This document shows, one piece after another, positions 42,666 through 45,355 of a DNA stretch of 45,355 nt. Origin of the DNA: Oscillospiraceae bacterium (lineage in GTDB: Bacteria; Bacillota; Clostridia; UBA1381); contig JAFLUB010000022.1 in NCBI GenBank assembly GCA_022509025.1, forward strand, positions 1 to 45,355, given 5' to 3'. Position 1 is the first letter of the stretch, and each line of letters opens with the position of its first letter. A program made the translations under genes and the position numbers. Under the pieces are notes generated by a model. That model was not told the DNA's origin, searched no databases, and saw only the letters and a program-made list of their open reading frames with translations.

Positions 42666-43394
42666 TTATTTCCGTCCGTAAATTTCATTGATTTCATCAG
42701 AATATGTCCCGTCTTCGTTATACACATACAATGGCGGCAAAATTCTAAGCTCGTTTCCGCCATCCTTCATTCCCTCAACCAATACAAGGTTCGGTGCTTT
42801 AGCGCATGACGAATGGACAAATCTCAGACGCTTTGGCTCTATATTGAATTTGCGCATAGAGCACATTATATCCGCCAATCGCGCCGGACGGTGTACCATA
42901 AAAAACCTGCCCTTGGATATGAGAAGCTTTGCCGACACTGAAATCACATCATCAAGAGTGCATAAAAGCTCATGACGTGAAACGGACTTCACATCATTAA
43001 TATTCTGTAATCCTCCGCCGCTTTTCATATACGGCGGATTACAGGTAATCTTATCAAACACACCCCTGCCGTAAATATTATCAGCTTCCTTTAAGTCTCC
43101 CTGTGTTATATGTATTCTTTCGCTTAATCTGTTATATTCAACGCTCCTCTTTGCCATTTCGGCAATTTCAGTCTGAATTTCAAGCCCGCATATATTCCCC
43201 GTCTCTGTCTTTTCGGACAGCAAAAGCGGAACTATACCTGTACCGGTACACAAATCAAGCGTATTTTTGCTTACGGCGTTCTTCGCAAAATCAGCAAGAA
43301 GCACAGCATCAATACCGAATTTGAACCCGTCTTTTTTCTGGATTATAAAAAGACCGTTCTGCAAATCATCTAAGACTTCATCGTTTTTTATCAT
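42666..43394 (-). CDS. tRNA (adenine-N6)-type methyltransferase (YabB/TrmN6-like)
   Basis: A 242-residue SAM-dependent N6-methyltransferase: motif I LDLCTGTGIVPLLL, catalytic NPPY (in CNPPYMKSGG), and FGIDAVLLADFA near the N-terminus. In Bacillus the ortholog YabB lies next to rsmI, as here, and the E. coli relative TrmN6 methylates A37 of tRNA1-Val; the exact substrate is inferred. Its ATG overlaps the fabZ stop by one base (TAATG). Confidence 0.9.
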   Translation of the reverse strand: MIKNDEVLDDLQNGLFIIQKKDGFKFGIDAVLLADFAKNAVSKNTLDLCTGTGIVPLLLSEKTETGNICGLEIQTEIAEMAKRSVEYNRLSERIHITQGDLKEADNIYGRGVFDKITCNPPYMKSGGGLQNINDVKSVSRHELLCTLDDVISVSAKLLISKGRFFMVHRPARLADIMCSMRKFNIEPKRLRFVHSSCAKAPNLVLVEGMKDGGNELRILPPLYVYNEDGTYSDEINEIYGRK

Positions 43395-43855
43395 TATTCT
43401 TCGTTAGCCACGTTATCCACTACTGCAAAGCTTACCTCGCCCATTGCGGCGGTTTGTCCGCCTACGGTAGCCTTTACGTTCGCTTTACCCATATTATGAC
43501 GGTACGTCAGAAGCTCCGCATGAAGTTCAAGCGTATCGCCCGGCACTACCTGACGACGGAACTTAAAATTATTTATTCCCGTGAACACGCCCAGCTTGCC
43601 GCGGTTTTCCGGCATGGACAGAAGCATCACAGCTCCCACCTGAGCGAGAGCCTCGACGATAAGAACGCCCGGCATAATCGGATTTCCCGGGAAGTGACCG
43701 GTAAATTGCGGTTCATTTGCCGTAACATTTTTAATTCCCGTTATGCTCTTACCCTCTTCAAATTCGATGATTTTATCAACGAGCAGAAACGGATAACGAT
43801 GCGGAAGAATCTTCTGAATTTCTACATTTGTCAACGTAATTGGTTCATTTTTCAT
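43394..43855 (-). CDS. fabZ: 3-hydroxyacyl-ACP dehydratase
   Basis: A 153-residue hot-dog-fold dehydratase of fatty-acid synthesis. LPHRYPFLLVD (17-27), HFPGNPIMPGVLIVEAL with catalytic His54 and Glu68. The start follows GAGAGG. It is close to mreB/mbl, an arrangement also seen in Bacillus subtilis (mbl and ywpB/fabZ), with a long structured element between. Confidence 0.97.
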   Translation of the reverse strand: MKNEPITLTNVEIQKILPHRYPFLLVDKIIEFEEGKSITGIKNVTANEPQFTGHFPGNPIMPGVLIVEALAQVGAVMLLSMPENRGKLGVFTGINNFKFRRQVVPGDTLELHAELLTYRHNMGKANVKATVGGQTAAMGEVSFAVVDNVANEE

Positions 43856-43889
43856 AGTTTTATATCCTCTCTTATTCTAAAAATATATC

Positions 43890-44128
43890 GCGGAAAAGAA
43901 TCGAGCAGCTTGCCCTTTTGAGGAATATCCTCAAACCAGCTTCAGCGCTATACTATCCATTTAACTGAGCTTCGGTCAGACCATACTTCGCCTATGCGCC
44001 TCCTTGTTGCGGTGACTTTGTCACCTTGTCACTCCGCTTCGCTTCATGACGTCACACCGGCGCGCTCGTATGGTGTTCGCAAACTTCACTTTGTGAAGTT
44101 GCTTGAGCTGCGAAGATTATCTTTCGCG
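43890..44128 (-). repeat. Family II structured element, copy B, between mreB and fabZ
   Basis: The element of about 240 bp has imperfect terminal inverted repeats (CGCGGAAAAGAAT and ATTATCTTTCGCG). It carries the TTGCCCTTTTGAGGA segment shared with 34571-34585, and the family II core (43998-44075). Hairpins CTGA/TCAG (43965-43979), GGTGAC/GTCACC (44011-44025) and AACTTCAC/GTGAAGTT (44082-44100) sit where copy A has different but paired stems. It begins at the last base of mreB and ends 35 bp before fabZ. Confidence 0.8.
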
Positions 44129-45154
44129 TTAATCTCTGATATAAGCTTTCTTATGGAATACATGTGTCGGGTCTGACACCGTGTCTATATTATCCAACGC
44201 AATTCCGGCGCCTAAGGCAACACAATCTATAATATCCTCTGCGAGGATAACATTGACACCGGTTTCGTCACGAATACGCTTATCAAGACCGTATATAAGC
44301 GAGCCGCCGCCGGTCATTATAATTCCGTCCTGAATAATATCCCCGTGCAGTTCCGGCGGTGTTTCCTCAAGAACCTCTCTCACGCGTTCCGTAATGTTGT
44401 AAACAAAATCATCAAACGCGGGATACAGGTCATTTGACGAGATAACCGAAGCCTTCGGAAGTCCCGAAAGCACGCTTATTCCCTTCGCTTCGCACAGGAT
44501 TTCCTTTGAGCGCGGCATAACACCGCCGATTTCAAGTTTTATCCTCTCTGCAGTTCTGGGACCTATAATCATTCCCATCTCTTTACGCACATATCTTATA
44601 ATCGCTTCATTAAATTCATCGCCCGCTATCTTTAAGGAACGGCTTACTACCACTCCTCCGAGCGACATAACCGCTATATCCGTTGTTCCGCCGCCTATAT
44701 CAACAATCATTGTGCCGTGAGCGCGCGAAATATCAAACCCCGCGCCCAAAGCCGCTGCCACAGGCTCCTCAATAATATAGATATCTCTCGCTCCGACGTC
44801 TCTCGCCGCCTCAATAACGGCGCGCTGCTCAACATCTGTCACGCCGCTGGGAACGCACATCATAATACGCGGATGTCCAATTGTCCGCGAAAATATTTTC
44901 CTGAAAAAGTGCTTTATCATTTCCTGCGTCAGCGTCAGATTTGAAATTACTCCGTCGATAAGCGGACGCACAGCCTGAATATGCGGAGGCGTTCTGCCAA
45001 GCATTTTTAGCGCTTCATTTCCCACGCCGCAAACTTCATTCGTTTTAGTATTTACCGCAATAACCGTTGGTTCACGGAGCACGATTCCCTTATTTTTTAT
45101 ATAAACAAGCATCGTGGCGGTACCGAGATCTATACTTATATCATTATTAAACAT
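44129..45154 (-). CDS. mreB: Rod-shape-determining actin homolog MreB/Mbl
   Basis: A 341-residue bacterial actin that forms membrane-bound filaments directing lateral wall synthesis. The phosphate loops are ISIDLGTATMLVYIKNKGIVLREP and MIVDIGGGTTDIAVMSLGG; the C-terminal ATP-binding part is GIIMTGGGSLIYGLD. Other family sequences are RPLIDGVISN and VPSGVTDVEQRAVIEAA. The proximity of fabZ favours the paralog Mbl; mreC and mreD are not seen. The start follows AGGAG, with family I repeats upstream. Confidence 0.95.
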   Translation of the reverse strand: MFNNDISIDLGTATMLVYIKNKGIVLREPTVIAVNTKTNEVCGVGNEALKMLGRTPPHIQAVRPLIDGVISNLTLTQEMIKHFFRKIFSRTIGHPRIMMCVPSGVTDVEQRAVIEAARDVGARDIYIIEEPVAAALGAGFDISRAHGTMIVDIGGGTTDIAVMSLGGVVVSRSLKIAGDEFNEAIIRYVRKEMGMIIGPRTAERIKLEIGGVMPRSKEILCEAKGISVLSGLPKASVISSNDLYPAFDDFVYNITERVREVLEETPPELHGDIIQDGIIMTGGGSLIYGLDKRIRDETGVNVILAEDIIDCVALGAGIALDNIDTVSDPTHVFHKKAYIRD

Positions 45155-45200
45155 CTTTTTCTCCTAAGGAATTAATTTATCATACTATTTATATTATAAC

Positions 45201-45355
45201 ATAACTGCAAGCGCGCAGCGTGTGCGCGGCGTTATGATTCAATGTTCTTAAGGGTGTCCAAATTTTAATTTGGGTAACACCCTAAGGTTATTATATCATA
45301 TATTTGCAGAACGCGAAAGCGTTCGACACCGCTTGCGCTGAAAGCGCATTGTGGT
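45201..45355 (-). repeat. Family I structured repeat upstream of mreB (one full unit and a divergent partial unit)
   Basis: A full unit (45201-45300) has the same two-hairpin layout: on the minus strand, CTTAGGGTGT/ACACCC-TAAG with tip CAAATT/AATTTG, then ATAAC...GTTAT with a GCGC stem. The unit ends TGTTATAAT (an extended -10) about 40 nt before the mreB start. Beyond 45300 a second, divergent unit has GAACGC-TTTC-GCGTTC and TGCGCT/AGCGCA hairpins and runs off the window. Confidence 0.82.

Overview
The window looks like a chromosomal segment of a Gram-positive anaerobe of class Clostridia. Evidence: T-box control of ileS, the ylmE-sepF-ylmH-divIVA cell-division cluster, RicT, IreB, an alpha2-type glycyl-tRNA synthetase, a type-2 isoleucyl-tRNA synthetase, clear Shine-Dalgarno sites, and promoters close to TTGACA-17-TATAAT. 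Three exported proteins carry S-layer-homology (SLH) domains, one of them fused to a rhamnogalacturonan-acetylesterase-like SGNH esterase. This suggests a gut pectin degrader, possibly close to Monoglobus; that placement is inference only.

Layout. 1-0.94 kb: 5' end of a 16S rRNA gene (minus strand) with its leader and two promoters. 0.8-3.4 kb: cell-surface SLH operon. 3.6-5.9 kb: cobalamin genes cobS-cbiB-cobO. 6.0-9.5 kb: ileS with T-box leader. 9.6-15.9 kb: acyltransferase, clostripain-like lipoprotein lacking both catalytic residues, ferredoxin, ricT, a membrane protein and radA. 15.9-16.5 kb: tandem repeat followed by a cluster of DnaA boxes. 16.5-24.8 kb, mostly plus strand: glyS, mscL, M16 peptidase, ireB, tadA, trmB, putP, sugar kinase and an HPr-like protein. 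24.8-26.3 kb: small minus-strand membrane-protein/HTH operon (VanZ, 4-TM protein, XRE regulator, DUF2975), then an isolated 20-residue hydrophobic peptide gene. 26.9-30.6 kb: ilvB-ilvN-ilvC with an internal triple repeat. 30.7-34.0 kb: rfbG (minus), then an HD hydrolase and larC (plus). 34.1-39.0 kb: divIVA, ylmH, sepF, ylmE, HlyD-like protein and patatin. 39.3-41.8 kb: SLH protein, a Cys-rich CCDP-repeat membrane protein and a small exported protein. 41.8-45.2 kb: rsmI, a tRNA methyltransferase, fabZ and mreB/mbl.

The most unusual content is between genes. Three separate families of dispersed, highly structured elements recur. Family I is a 98-bp unit (six copies at three loci, always just upstream of a minus-strand gene: radA, ilvC, mreB). 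Its stems change sequence while pairing is kept, and several copies end in a TATAAT box. Family II has a near-invariant core of about 55 nt flanked by covarying hairpins (rRNA leader; mreB-fabZ gap). Family III is a three-hairpin element that ends at a Shine-Dalgarno site (upstream of the CCDP protein gene, rsmI in part, and rfbG at a distance). They look like mobile or regulatory RNA elements I cannot match to a named family. ricT, tadA, radA, a tRNA methyltransferase next to rsmI, and an rRNA operon are genes often found near oriC in Bacillota, so the DnaA-box cluster at 16.2-16.3 kb is a candidate origin or DnaA-controlled site.
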